Origin: Vibrio sp. FE10
Lineage (GTDB): Bacteria > Pseudomonadota > Gammaproteobacteria > Enterobacterales > Vibrionaceae
Direction: 5' to 3'
Length of the DNA stretch: 64,000 nucleotides
Assembly: GCF_030297155.1 (NCBI RefSeq)
Contig: NZ_AP028068.1
Coordinates: 1,674,001 to 1,738,000 of the forward strand
Shown here piece after piece: positions 45,087-53,477 of this stretch (its first letter is position 1; each line of letters begins with the position of its first letter). A model generated the notes under the pieces. The model was not told the origin of the DNA and ran no database searches. It was given only the letters and a program-made list of their open reading frames with translations. Made by a program: the position numbers and the translations under genes.

Positions 45087-45116
45087 AAAAAGGTCTGATT
45101 TCTCAGACCTTTTTGT
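45087..45116. terminator. Terminator after ygbA
   Basis: AGGTCTGA and TCAGACCT form an 8-bp stem extended by A/T-runs, loop TTTC; bidirectional with the MATE gene. Confidence 0.88.
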
Positions 45117-45164
45117 GTTTATATTCGATACCTACACCTAAACCTAAACCTAGAACGTAAGAGA

Positions 45165-46562
45165 TTACGCCGCTTGTGGTTCCTCGTAGGTAACCGTTAG
45201 GTTATTGATCCAGCGTCGACTCAAGTATCGGTGTGAACAAATTGCGAGTTTCACCACTTCTTCTACCAACATCAGACCATAGATGTATTTGAAATCCCAT
45301 CCAGCGACAAATGCGCCGTAAACACACACTGGAATGCCAACCATCCACATCGCGATGAAATCCATGCGCAAGCAGAATGCATTGTCACCACCAGCACGAA
45401 TGATACCGTTAATGATCACCATGTTTAGCATGCGAATCACGACAGCAAAGCACATGATCATCATTGCTGGCGCGGCGAGTGGATACAGCTTTTCGTCTGT
45501 TAAGTTTAGCCAACTCAATACGTGCTCTTTGCCTAGGAAGAGAAGAAGGCCAACAACTGCGCCAAATCCAATCACAGCCTTTATGAATGTTAGACCCATG
45601 CTCATAGCATCATCAAATTCATCACGGCCGAGTGAGTGTCCAAGCAGTACAGAACACGCCACAGAAATACCAAAGAATATCGAGTAACACAGCGACTCAA
45701 ACGGTGCGAGCATCGAGAAAACCGCCAGCTCTGTTGTACCCATGTGACCGAAGATCATTTGATACGCCATGGTACCCATTGCCCACAACACTGCGTTCAT
45801 TGTTAGGGGTAACGCAATACGACGGTAAGATAACCAAAGCGACGGACGATGTGGTGAGCTTGGGGTGGTTAACAGCCAGTGCTTACGCATACGCATGTAG
45901 CTATACATCAAGCCCACTTGAATCAATCGCGCTAAAGTTGTCGCCAATGCCGCACCTGCAACGCCCATCGCTGGAATGCCGAAAGCCCCTTTAATAAGAA
46001 CGAAGTTAAGCGCAATGTTAAGTGCGATGGTAACGCCGCCTAATAATAGTGGTGTTACGGTGTCACCTGATGAGCGCATGCTTGCTTCTACTACAACCAC
46101 AATGTGAGTCAGCAGCAGAACAGGGAAGCCATACCAAAGGTAAGTCGCGCCAAGTTCAATCACGGTTTGATCGCTGGTTTGCAACATCATTAAAAATTGG
46201 GAACCAAGAGTGATGATTGCAGTCACAGGCAGCAGAACTTTTAAGCCAAATACCATTGCGATAGATGACACTGTGCGTGCACTTTTTCGGTCATTCTTCC
46301 CCCAGTATTGAGCGACTAATGTGCCGTTTGCTGAGGCCAACCCTGCCATAATCATAATCGCAACGAAGTGCCATTTTGATGCAATTCCCACAGCGGCTGC
46401 TGCTTCCATACCAAAATCACTGACCATTAAGACGTCAGCAAGGGCAAGAATGGCAACCAGCGCACTTTGCAAAGCAACAGGCAAACCAAGTTTAACGATA
46501 CGAGGTAAGATGCTCTCTGGCTTGTTATTCATAGATGAGTTAGGGTTGATGTTAGTTGTCAT
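45165..46562 (-). CDS. MATE family efflux protein
   Basis: 465 residues with about twelve hydrophobic helices in two halves, each starting with a MATE-type segment (LPVALQSALVAILALADVLM in the first half and LPLTMNAVLWAMGTMAYQMI in the second). It is an inner membrane exporter driven by sodium or protons; substrates cannot be told. It diverges from an AraC-type regulator whose start is 51 bp away, suggesting that the regulator controls it. Confidence 0.92.
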   Translation of the reverse strand: MTTNINPNSSMNNKPESILPRIVKLGLPVALQSALVAILALADVLMVSDFGMEAAAAVGIASKWHFVAIMIMAGLASANGTLVAQYWGKNDRKSARTVSSIAMVFGLKVLLPVTAIITLGSQFLMMLQTSDQTVIELGATYLWYGFPVLLLTHIVVVVEASMRSSGDTVTPLLLGGVTIALNIALNFVLIKGAFGIPAMGVAGAALATTLARLIQVGLMYSYMRMRKHWLLTTPSSPHRPSLWLSYRRIALPLTMNAVLWAMGTMAYQMIFGHMGTTELAVFSMLAPFESLCYSIFFGISVACSVLLGHSLGRDEFDDAMSMGLTFIKAVIGFGAVVGLLLFLGKEHVLSWLNLTDEKLYPLAAPAMMIMCFAVVIRMLNMVIINGIIRAGGDNAFCLRMDFIAMWMVGIPVCVYGAFVAGWDFKYIYGLMLVEEVVKLAICSHRYLSRRWINNLTVTYEEPQAA

Positions 46563-46612
46563 AAGCTCTCCGATTTATGGCAGAACTATATTGATTTGAG
46601 CGAAGTAACAAC

Positions 46613-47506
46613 ATGTTTAAAAAACAACAAAACCTGTGCGAATCCGTCATTGATACCATGAAGCCTAAATCAACGTGGCAAGATGATGTTTTTCTCGCGG
46701 AACATTGTAAAGAACGTTTTTTGACCGTTGAAGATATCCCAGAGATGAAAAGCTGTGGTGTCTACATGGGGGGGATGGCAAAGCTGCATGACGCGTATTG
46801 GGTTGAGCGTGAATCCGTAAATGTTCATACGCTAATTTTTACTCAAGAAGGGGGTGGGATTCTAACGACTGCTACCTCTGTACAAGCCATCACGCCATAC
46901 ACACTTGTGGTTCTGCCTGCGGAAACCCCATTTCGCTTCGAGCTTGATCCTCAATATAATTATTGGAAAATGGCATGGATGCTGACGCCCGATACCCCGC
47001 AATGGCAGCATATTGCAAGTTTAGGTCAGAGCATTGTGCCTTTCGGAGAGTGTGAACAAATCTGGTCGCTGATGAACTTGGTTCACTTTGAAATTGGCGG
47101 CCGTGCAAGTTACAGAAAACTGCTCATGAGCGAAATCATTCGAACCTTAACGGGCTTTGAGCCTAAATCGACCAGCACCACGGCTCGTGTTCAGGCGCTA
47201 TACAACGAAATCGAAAGCAGTCTGCATTTAGCGTGGACTGTCGCAGGTATGGCCGAGCGTGTTTTCATCAGTGAAGAGCAGTTAAATCGCGTCACAAAGT
47301 CGTTGTTTAACGTTTCTCCGCGCAGCAAATTGATTCAGCTGAGGATGGATAAAGCGACCAGTTTGTTGAAGCAGCAAGATTGGTCAGTGTCGATGATTGC
47401 TAACCGCTTAGGTTACAAAGATCCTTATAACTTTTCACATCGTTTTAAAAAACATTTTGGTTTATCGCCGAGCCAATATCGTAAGAATCATCGAGTCTCA
47501 AGTTAA
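46613..47506 (+). CDS. AraC-family transcriptional regulator
   Basis: 297 residues. The N-terminal part is a cupin-like sensing domain (VLPAETPFRFELD near residue 100). The C-terminal double helix-turn-helix runs from about 195 to 295, with WTVAGMAERVFISEEQLNRV and ANRLGYKDPYNFSHRFKKHF. It lies 50 bp from the divergent MATE gene. Ligand unknown; control of the MATE gene is inferred from the layout. Confidence 0.9.
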   Translation: MFKKQQNLCESVIDTMKPKSTWQDDVFLAEHCKERFLTVEDIPEMKSCGVYMGGMAKLHDAYWVERESVNVHTLIFTQEGGGILTTATSVQAITPYTLVVLPAETPFRFELDPQYNYWKMAWMLTPDTPQWQHIASLGQSIVPFGECEQIWSLMNLVHFEIGGRASYRKLLMSEIIRTLTGFEPKSTSTTARVQALYNEIESSLHLAWTVAGMAERVFISEEQLNRVTKSLFNVSPRSKLIQLRMDKATSLLKQQDWSVSMIANRLGYKDPYNFSHRFKKHFGLSPSQYRKNHRVSS

Positions 47507-47694
47507 ATAACCGGACTGTTGAGAATTATACCCATATACGATATAAAACAGTGTTCATTTACAACATCTAATAACGTCGCAATGCAGTAGATTTACTGTA
47601 TTGTTCATCGCTGCCGTTATGTATTTTCCTTTTATTTTTACGGCCATCAATAAGCTTATATTAGTGGTTGGTTTGCAAGATTAAGAGGTAAGTA

Positions 47695-48039
47695 ATGCAA
47701 CAAGCTGTAATTGACATGCTCGACTTTAAATCAGACAGAAAAATCGTGCTTAATATGAGAGAAGTTCATACTAAAACGAAACTTGTCCGAAAGGAAGGCA
47801 GTGGCTCCATTGTGGGGACGTTATCCGAACCTCATCGCAAGGTACTTTTCTATCTTTATGAGAACAAAGGTAAGGTGATTAGTCACAACATTTTGAAGCG
47901 TGTTGGTTGGGCTGGGAAGGCCGTGACGTCTGCTTCTGTGCTGGTTGCTATCTATGAAATACGCAGAATGATAGACTGTAAATGTATCTATACCATACCT
48001 AATGAAGGCTATTTGTTAGAGCCAAGACCCTGCTGTTGA
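47695..48039 (+). CDS. Stand-alone winged-helix protein, copy 1
   Basis: 114 residues made almost entirely of an OmpR/PhoB-type winged helix (Trans_reg_C): EPHRKVLFYLYENKGKVISH, a recognition helix in SASVLVAIYEIRRMID, and the C-terminal wing IPNEGYLLEP. There is no receiver or membrane domain, unlike OmpR, ToxR or CadC. It is paralogous to the next gene. The two form a tandem pair with separate leaders. The role is unknown; a small DNA-binding modulator is likely. Confidence 0.82.
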   Translation: MQQAVIDMLDFKSDRKIVLNMREVHTKTKLVRKEGSGSIVGTLSEPHRKVLFYLYENKGKVISHNILKRVGWAGKAVTSASVLVAIYEIRRMIDCKCIYTIPNEGYLLEPRPCC

Positions 48040-48193
48040 TATTCTGTTCATAATCTAATAATAAAAATTTAATCTCTTTACCGTATACGCTGCTTTCATT
48101 ATCTTCGATTTTAAGCGTCCATTTATAAGTGACGTTATTAAACACATCTCTTAATAAAGTTGTGTCGTTAGTTGCTCTGTTAGGGAATATTAT

Positions 48194-48535
48194 ATGAATA
48201 CGGACACCTACCCTGTGATTGAAGGTAAACAGAAAGAACAGAATGAGGTTTTAGAGGTAAACGGAAAGGTTATTGAGCTGAACACAAAGCTCATACGCAA
48301 TCTAGAAAATGGTTATATCGTTGGAACCATGCCATTAGCTTATCGAAAGATGATTCTCTCTATGAATCGTCAACGTGGACAACTCTTCAGTGTTCATCAG
48401 CTTAAAAATATTGGCTGGGAAGGCGAGAAGGTGACTAACTCTTCGGTCATCGTTGCTATTTCTGAAATACGCTCAATTTTAGGCGATGGTTTGATCTTAA
48501 CGATCACCGGTGAAGGTTATGTTTTCCAGCCTTAA
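48194..48535 (+). CDS. Stand-alone winged-helix protein, copy 2
   Basis: 113 residues, paralogous to the protein at 47695: shared blocks are IVGT, then YRKM, IGWEGEKVTNSSVIVAISEI and GEGYVFQP. It is also a bare winged helix with a short N-terminal extension. The two copies differ in about two thirds of their residues, so the duplication is old. The pair lies between an AraC gene and an MFS gene, neither obviously a partner. Confidence 0.82.
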   Translation: MNTDTYPVIEGKQKEQNEVLEVNGKVIELNTKLIRNLENGYIVGTMPLAYRKMILSMNRQRGQLFSVHQLKNIGWEGEKVTNSSVIVAISEIRSILGDGLILTITGEGYVFQP

Positions 48536-48673
48536 TACGCTTGAAACTTGGTGTTGTTCGAATCCGCAGTGTTATTCGAATAACTAGTGTCGTTCTAATA
48601 AATAGTGCGGTTTTAATAAATAGCTCTATTTCAACGAATTGATCGTTAACCCCCGACGTATCAAAGACACATC

Positions 48674-48720
48674 AAAAAGGGCGCTTCCTTCAGGCCAATA
48701 ACCTTTAGTGAAGAGCCCCT
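48674..48720 (-). terminator. Terminator of the MFS gene
   Basis: On the minus strand GGGGCTCTTC and GAAGCGCCC form a stem with one mismatch, followed by TTTTT. Confidence 0.65.
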
Positions 48721-48781
48721 AAATTACAATTCAACTAGTTGATTCTGTTTCGTAGACCAAGATTCGCTGACTGCGAGTTGG

Positions 48782-49933
48782 TCACTCGCCTGCGATCTGC
48801 ATAGGAGAGCGCTTTAGGCTTGCGATTAACATGTAAATCGTTGTCGCTAGTAGAGACGCAAACAGGTAAGTAAATAGTCCTGCTTGAGAATCCATAAAGC
48901 TATCCGCAACCAATGGTCCTGCGACTGAACCCACGCTATAACACAACAGCATAACCTGAGTAACTGACACGAGGTAGTTCGGATCTAAGTTGCGACAACC
49001 TAAGTTAATTGCAATTGGGTAAAGCGCAAACGTCGCCATTCCCAACACAAACAAGCTCATACCAAGAACGTAAAAATCATGGTTGATAGTGAGCACGCCA
49101 ATGCTTGCAACCCCTAGCAGGCAGAATAGAGCCATTAATAACACTTGTCCTATGTGGTGAGATAACCATGTCACCATCGGTTGAACAGCCATACCACCCA
49201 TAATCACTAACGCCATCAAACCACCAATATCTTGGTGTGCGATGTTACGTTGAGCCAGTTCGACAGGCATCAAGCCATAAATAGAACCAAGAGTTAGCCC
49301 TGAAACAATGCAACCAATCAAAGCGCTATGACTTAGCTTGCTGATTTGCTTTAGTGATAGAGACTGCGCATCATGAATTTGTGGTGCTGTCGCTTGTCCG
49401 TACATCAATACAATGATTGCTCCAAACAGCAGGGTGAACATTGCGATGAAAGGTACGCCGCCTGTAATTCCAAGGTATCCAATGCCAAGCTGACCAACGG
49501 CAGAACCGCCGTATAGCGAACACATGTAAACCCCTAAACGTTTCGCACGTTGAGATTCGTCACCGCTCATTAGCCAAGACTCAACAATCACAAAAATACC
49601 AGCGACAGACACACCCGCCACGAAACGAGCCAATAGCCAAACGGATTGATGTGGTGCCAACGGTAATACAAGGATCGTAGCGATAAAAATGGTCAGTGCG
49701 ATAACGAACGCGTCTCTGTGACCAACACGCGTAATGGCACGCTCAATCAATAACGTACCCGCTAAAAGACCTGCATAAAAGGCACTCGCCAACCAACTCG
49801 ATAGGTTACTGTCTAAGCCATACTCAGACAGCATTAATGGTAATGAACTCATTAAGTAGCCTGAAGCGATCGCGTAAAAAGACAATGCAATAACAGGAAC
49901 AGTTATGCGAGTTGTTGGTTGGATGTTGTCCAA
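48782..49933 (-). CDS. MFS transporter
   Basis: 383 residues with about twelve hydrophobic segments. The short loop motifs (LIERAITRVGHRDAF after TM2, and MAVQPMVTWLSHHIG after TM8) and the length fit the YcaD/YfkF-like group of the major facilitator superfamily. It is an inner membrane transporter with unknown substrate. The upstream 49934-50076 gap holds only its presumed promoter before the MITE-like element. Confidence 0.88.
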   Translation of the reverse strand: MDNIQPTTRITVPVIALSFYAIASGYLMSSLPLMLSEYGLDSNLSSWLASAFYAGLLAGTLLIERAITRVGHRDAFVIALTIFIATILVLPLAPHQSVWLLARFVAGVSVAGIFVIVESWLMSGDESQRAKRLGVYMCSLYGGSAVGQLGIGYLGITGGVPFIAMFTLLFGAIIVLMYGQATAPQIHDAQSLSLKQISKLSHSALIGCIVSGLTLGSIYGLMPVELAQRNIAHQDIGGLMALVIMGGMAVQPMVTWLSHHIGQVLLMALFCLLGVASIGVLTINHDFYVLGMSLFVLGMATFALYPIAINLGCRNLDPNYLVSVTQVMLLCYSVGSVAGPLVADSFMDSQAGLFTYLFASLLATTIYMLIASLKRSPMQIAGE

Positions 49934-50076
49934 TGCAGGAGCCTCTAAATAGTGAAAGAAACGATGAATTTTCCGCGACTATGGGGGAGAAACTGAATTG
50001 GGTAAAACGAATAAAAATGGTCGTGAAGACAAAAGAAATTTATCGCCAATCTAAACTAAAATACCATTGCGATGTT

Positions 50077-50344
50077 TAGGGCGTGTTGATCTTTCAAGCT
50101 GATTTTTGCAGCGAGTTGCTGGGTATTTATACAAGGCAGAGGCTTTGAGGTGTAGCGAGCCTACATGAGAAGCTGATAACGTAGTAGAAATGACCAGCAA
50201 ACGCTGCCCGAAGGGTTCGACTAAAAGCGCTTTACTCTTTGTTGAGGGAGATTTGCTTAGAATGACTAGGCTACTTCTCCCTCGCCGCGATTAAAACGCT
50301 TTTACTTCGAACAAAATTTCACCACGAAAGGTCAACACGTCCTA
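50077..50344. mobile_element. MITE-like element with 19-bp terminal inverted repeats
   Basis: The left end TAGGGCGTGTTGATCTTTC (50077-50095) and the right end, which reads on the minus strand TAGGACGTGTTGACCTTTC (50344-50326), match at 17 of 19 bases. The ends include TA, so the target could be a TA dinucleotide as for IS630-type elements. Inside are nested inverted repeats: AAAAGCG (50223) with CGCTTTT (50297), and GAGGGAGA (50244) with TCTCCCTC (50276). There is no transposase frame, so it would be non-autonomous. It lies between two convergent-free intergenic ends and interrupts no gene. Confidence 0.75.
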
Positions 50345-50468
50345 GCAATTTGGCAAAATTTTATGCGGTCAAAAAGCCGTTAAACCCTTGTTCATCGGTT
50401 ATTTAATTGATAAAGCGATCGGATAGTCATTGGTACTATCTGATTTTAATTTTGTGCGCAATTTAGTG

Positions 50469-51494
50469 TTAGACGACTTCTTTACGGTATTCCCTTGGCG
50501 AACTGCCACTCCACTTACGAAACGCGTGTCGAAAGTTAGCACTGTCAGAAAAACCGACGCGTTCGGATATCTCTTCAATGCTCATTTGAGTTGAAGAAAG
50601 ATAGTGTCGAGAAAGGTGAAAACGAACATGATCAAGAATTTTCTGATAACTCGTATCAACCGCTTTGAGGTGTCGGCGCAGTGTTCGAGAAGACATCCCC
50701 AATTCTGAAGAGATAGATTCTATGGAAGGGTAACACCCAGGTCGCTCAATCAACATCTGAGAGACTTTCTCTTTTAGGCTGGTGGGCGCACTGACTTTTG
50801 CCAGCATGTCATCACACGACTTTAAACACATCTGCAGTGTGATGGTATTGGCGGTCGGAAGGGGCGAGTACAAGCTTGTCGCGTCGAACTGCCATTCAAG
50901 GCGATCACTGTTGAATTCGACCGGACAACGGAAAATCTCTGTGTAGAGATCGCCATATTCTGGTTTTGGGTAAGGGAAGCGGATCACTTGTGAGGGGAAG
51001 GGTTGTTGCAGCACTTCTTCACATAGGCTTTGAATCGCGGTGAACCAGTATTCACAGCAAAAAGGCAACAGCGAATCCAAATCGATAAGTTGTTCTGCGC
51101 GAAAGTGGCCCACGTTGTCTTCAACAGACATGGTTTTTCTTAGTACAGGGCCTGCAAGCTGTAGATATTTAAATCCAATCAATAAGGCATCTAATAGTGT
51201 TTCACTGCTGAACACCGCATACCCCAAGACACCGAAATCACTGAAACGTGCCTGTTGGCCGACTCTGAGCCCGAGACCTTCTTCGTTGGTATTTGCTAGC
51301 GCATTACTAAACACCGCCAACTTTTGCGCCAAGGTAATGTGCGTGTCTGGCGTGTTGAGTTGAAGATCATCGATGTTACTGCCTTCAAGCAGTTCATCGA
51401 TGCTGAGAGCAGGCGACATGTAACGATGCAGCAATTGAAGGTCGAGAATACCGAATGCTTGCATATCGGGTTCGTAGACTGCGGTGTATTCCAT
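50469..51494 (-). CDS. AraC-family regulator with arabinose-binding-type N-terminal domain
   Basis: 341 residues from ATG 51494, preceded on its strand by AAGAGG with a 6-base spacing; the open frame extends nine codons further to 51521. The N-terminal two thirds match the PF12625-type domain of OruR/ArgR-like AraC proteins (GLRVGQQARFSDFGVLGYAV near residue 85). The C-terminal double helix-turn-helix has SISSELGMSSRTLRRHLKAV and VGFSDSANFRHAFRKWSG. It diverges from the acyl-CoA ligase/GMC pair and is the likely regulator of that operon. Confidence 0.9.
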   Translation of the reverse strand: MEYTAVYEPDMQAFGILDLQLLHRYMSPALSIDELLEGSNIDDLQLNTPDTHITLAQKLAVFSNALANTNEEGLGLRVGQQARFSDFGVLGYAVFSSETLLDALLIGFKYLQLAGPVLRKTMSVEDNVGHFRAEQLIDLDSLLPFCCEYWFTAIQSLCEEVLQQPFPSQVIRFPYPKPEYGDLYTEIFRCPVEFNSDRLEWQFDATSLYSPLPTANTITLQMCLKSCDDMLAKVSAPTSLKEKVSQMLIERPGCYPSIESISSELGMSSRTLRRHLKAVDTSYQKILDHVRFHLSRHYLSSTQMSIEEISERVGFSDSANFRHAFRKWSGSSPREYRKEVV

Positions 51495-51872
51495 AGGATG
51501 CCTCTTGTTGAGTATTGCCATCTTAACCGAACTCTTAACATTTACGCTTGTCGCCTGTTCTCACTTTCCCAAGCTTGTTCAAACTTTTGCTTTATGTGTG
51601 CAAGGTTTTACAAGGCCTGATAGAGGTATGTCCGAATATCACCGGTTTTTGTCTTTTTGAAACCTGTTCGAAATGTTATCAAAATGTTGTAATTTAACAA
51701 GTTGCACATTGGGTCGTACCCGTCACTTTGCGAATTAGCTCGCTGCATTGTGTTCGCTACACATCAACGTACAAGCTCGTGATTAGAAGAAAGACACTTA
51801 TAACGATTACAACTATTAGAACGTCTACGGTGACCGTGACTAACCGGTCTAAGCCGAATAAGGAGATCATGG
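51495..51872. other. Divergent regulatory region, AraC gene versus ligase operon
   Basis: No gene recognised. It must hold both promoters and the operator of the AraC-type regulator; I could not pick a convincing repeat. Confidence 0.5.
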
Positions 51873-53477
51873 ATGCACAATCTTGCTGTTAACTTGGAGC
51901 GCAGCGCTTCGCTTTTTCCAACTAAAGCTGCTCTGCGTATGGGATCGGATGAAGTCAGCTTTTCTCAGTTAGAACAACTTTCTGGAAACGTGGCCGCGAA
52001 TCTAAAAAGACTCGGGTTAAAGAAGGGAGACAAGGTCGCATTGTCGTGTCCGAATGTCACGTATTTCCCAATCGCTTATTACGGGATTCTAAAAGCGGGC
52101 TGTGTGGTGGTGCCTCTGAATGTGTTATTCAAGGCCAGAGAAATCGCTTATCACCTTAACGATTCTGATGCGAAAGCTTACTTATGCTTTGAGGGCAGTG
52201 AAGAGCTGCCAATTGGACGCTATGGATTGCAAGGTTTCGAGCAGGCAAATCAGTGTGAACATTTTGTTGAGATGCCAATCCCAACAAGCTCAGGAACTCC
52301 TTCAGAAGCAAATAAGCAACATGAATCGATTACTGATTGGATGGCACAACCTTTGGTTTCTTTTGAGTCCGTGGCTTGTCATGGCGATGATACCGCAGTG
52401 ATCCTTTATACCTCTGGCACAACAGGTCAGCCAAAAGGCGCTGAGCTTTCTCACACCAACATGCAAACCAACGCGATGGCGTCTCAGTACTTAATGAGAT
52501 TGGAATACAGCGACACGACAATGGCCACGCTTCCTCTGTTCCACAGTTTCGGCCAGACAGTGATGATGAACGCGAGTGTGTTAACGGGTTCTACCATGGT
52601 GTTGATTCCGCGTTTCGAACCGTCATTGGTGATCGAACAGATCATTAGCCATAAAGTCAGCGTGTTTGCGGGTGTTCCTACTATGTATATCGCGCTATTA
52701 AAGGCGGGAGAAGAGTCTCCTGATAGTTTAGAAAATACAACCAAACGCTCTGAACAGGTCAAACATAGCTTAAGGCTTGGCGTATCAGGCGGGGCTTCTA
52801 TGCCTCTTGAGGTTATCCGACAATTTGAATCCCGATTCGAACTTCCGGTATTGGAAGGTTATGGGTTATCTGAAACTGCGCCGGTTGCCACGTTTAATCA
52901 TATTGATGGTGACCGATTGTCTGGCAGTGTTGGCCAACCCTTATGTGGGCACCTAATCAAGATTACGGACATCCAAGGTAATTCAGTCGCCATGGGTGAA
53001 CTGGGCGAAGTTTGCATCAAGAGTCCAAGTGTTATGAAAGGCTACTATCAAAGGCCAGAAGCCACGGCGGAAGCCATCAGAGACGGTTGGTTCCTCACCG
53101 GAGATATCGGACGCACCGATGAGCACGGCAACTTGTTCATTGTCGATCGCGTTAAAGACATGATCATCCGTGGTGGTTACAACGTTTACCCGCGTGAAAT
53201 CGAAGAAGTCTTGATGTGTCATCCCGATGTCGAAATGGTCGCGGTTGTGGGTGAACATCATGATCGTCTAGGCGAAGAAATTCATGCGCATGTTGTGCTT
53301 CATGAACATACACAATGTGATAGCACAGCACTGATAGCTTGGTGTCGTGAGCAATTGGCGGATTACAAATACCCTCGTAAGGTGTTTATTCGCAAAGCGC
53401 TACCAATGACGGCGACAGGCAAGGTTTTGAAGCGAGAGTTACACCCACTAGAAATCGCGGAGGCAATCAATGGATAG
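51873..53477 (+). CDS. Acyl-CoA ligase (AMP-forming)
   Basis: 534 residues with all ANL-superfamily motifs: VILYTSGTTGQPKGAELSH (P-loop), EGYGLSETAPV, GWFLTGDIG, DRVKDMIIRGGYNVYPREIE and the catalytic lysine in PMTATGKVLKREL. It activates a carboxylic acid, probably medium or long chain, to acyl-AMP and then acyl-CoA. The ATG follows AAGGAG by 7 bases. The next gene, a GMC oxidoreductase, overlaps by 8 bp. The pair looks like alkK-alkJ of alkane and alcohol degradation, in which an alcohol is oxidised and the acid is then activated. Confidence 0.92.
   Translation: MHNLAVNLERSASLFPTKAALRMGSDEVSFSQLEQLSGNVAANLKRLGLKKGDKVALSCPNVTYFPIAYYGILKAGCVVVPLNVLFKAREIAYHLNDSDAKAYLCFEGSEELPIGRYGLQGFEQANQCEHFVEMPIPTSSGTPSEANKQHESITDWMAQPLVSFESVACHGDDTAVILYTSGTTGQPKGAELSHTNMQTNAMASQYLMRLEYSDTTMATLPLFHSFGQTVMMNASVLTGSTMVLIPRFEPSLVIEQIISHKVSVFAGVPTMYIALLKAGEESPDSLENTTKRSEQVKHSLRLGVSGGASMPLEVIRQFESRFELPVLEGYGLSETAPVATFNHIDGDRLSGSVGQPLCGHLIKITDIQGNSVAMGELGEVCIKSPSVMKGYYQRPEATAEAIRDGWFLTGDIGRTDEHGNLFIVDRVKDMIIRGGYNVYPREIEEVLMCHPDVEMVAVVGEHHDRLGEEIHAHVVLHEHTQCDSTALIAWCREQLADYKYPRKVFIRKALPMTATGKVLKRELHPLEIAEAING

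Noticed and set aside
50077..50344. CRISPR-like or integron attC site
   Set aside because: There is only one pair of terminal inverted repeats with no repeated spacers, and the ends do not show attC core sites; a MITE-like element fits better.
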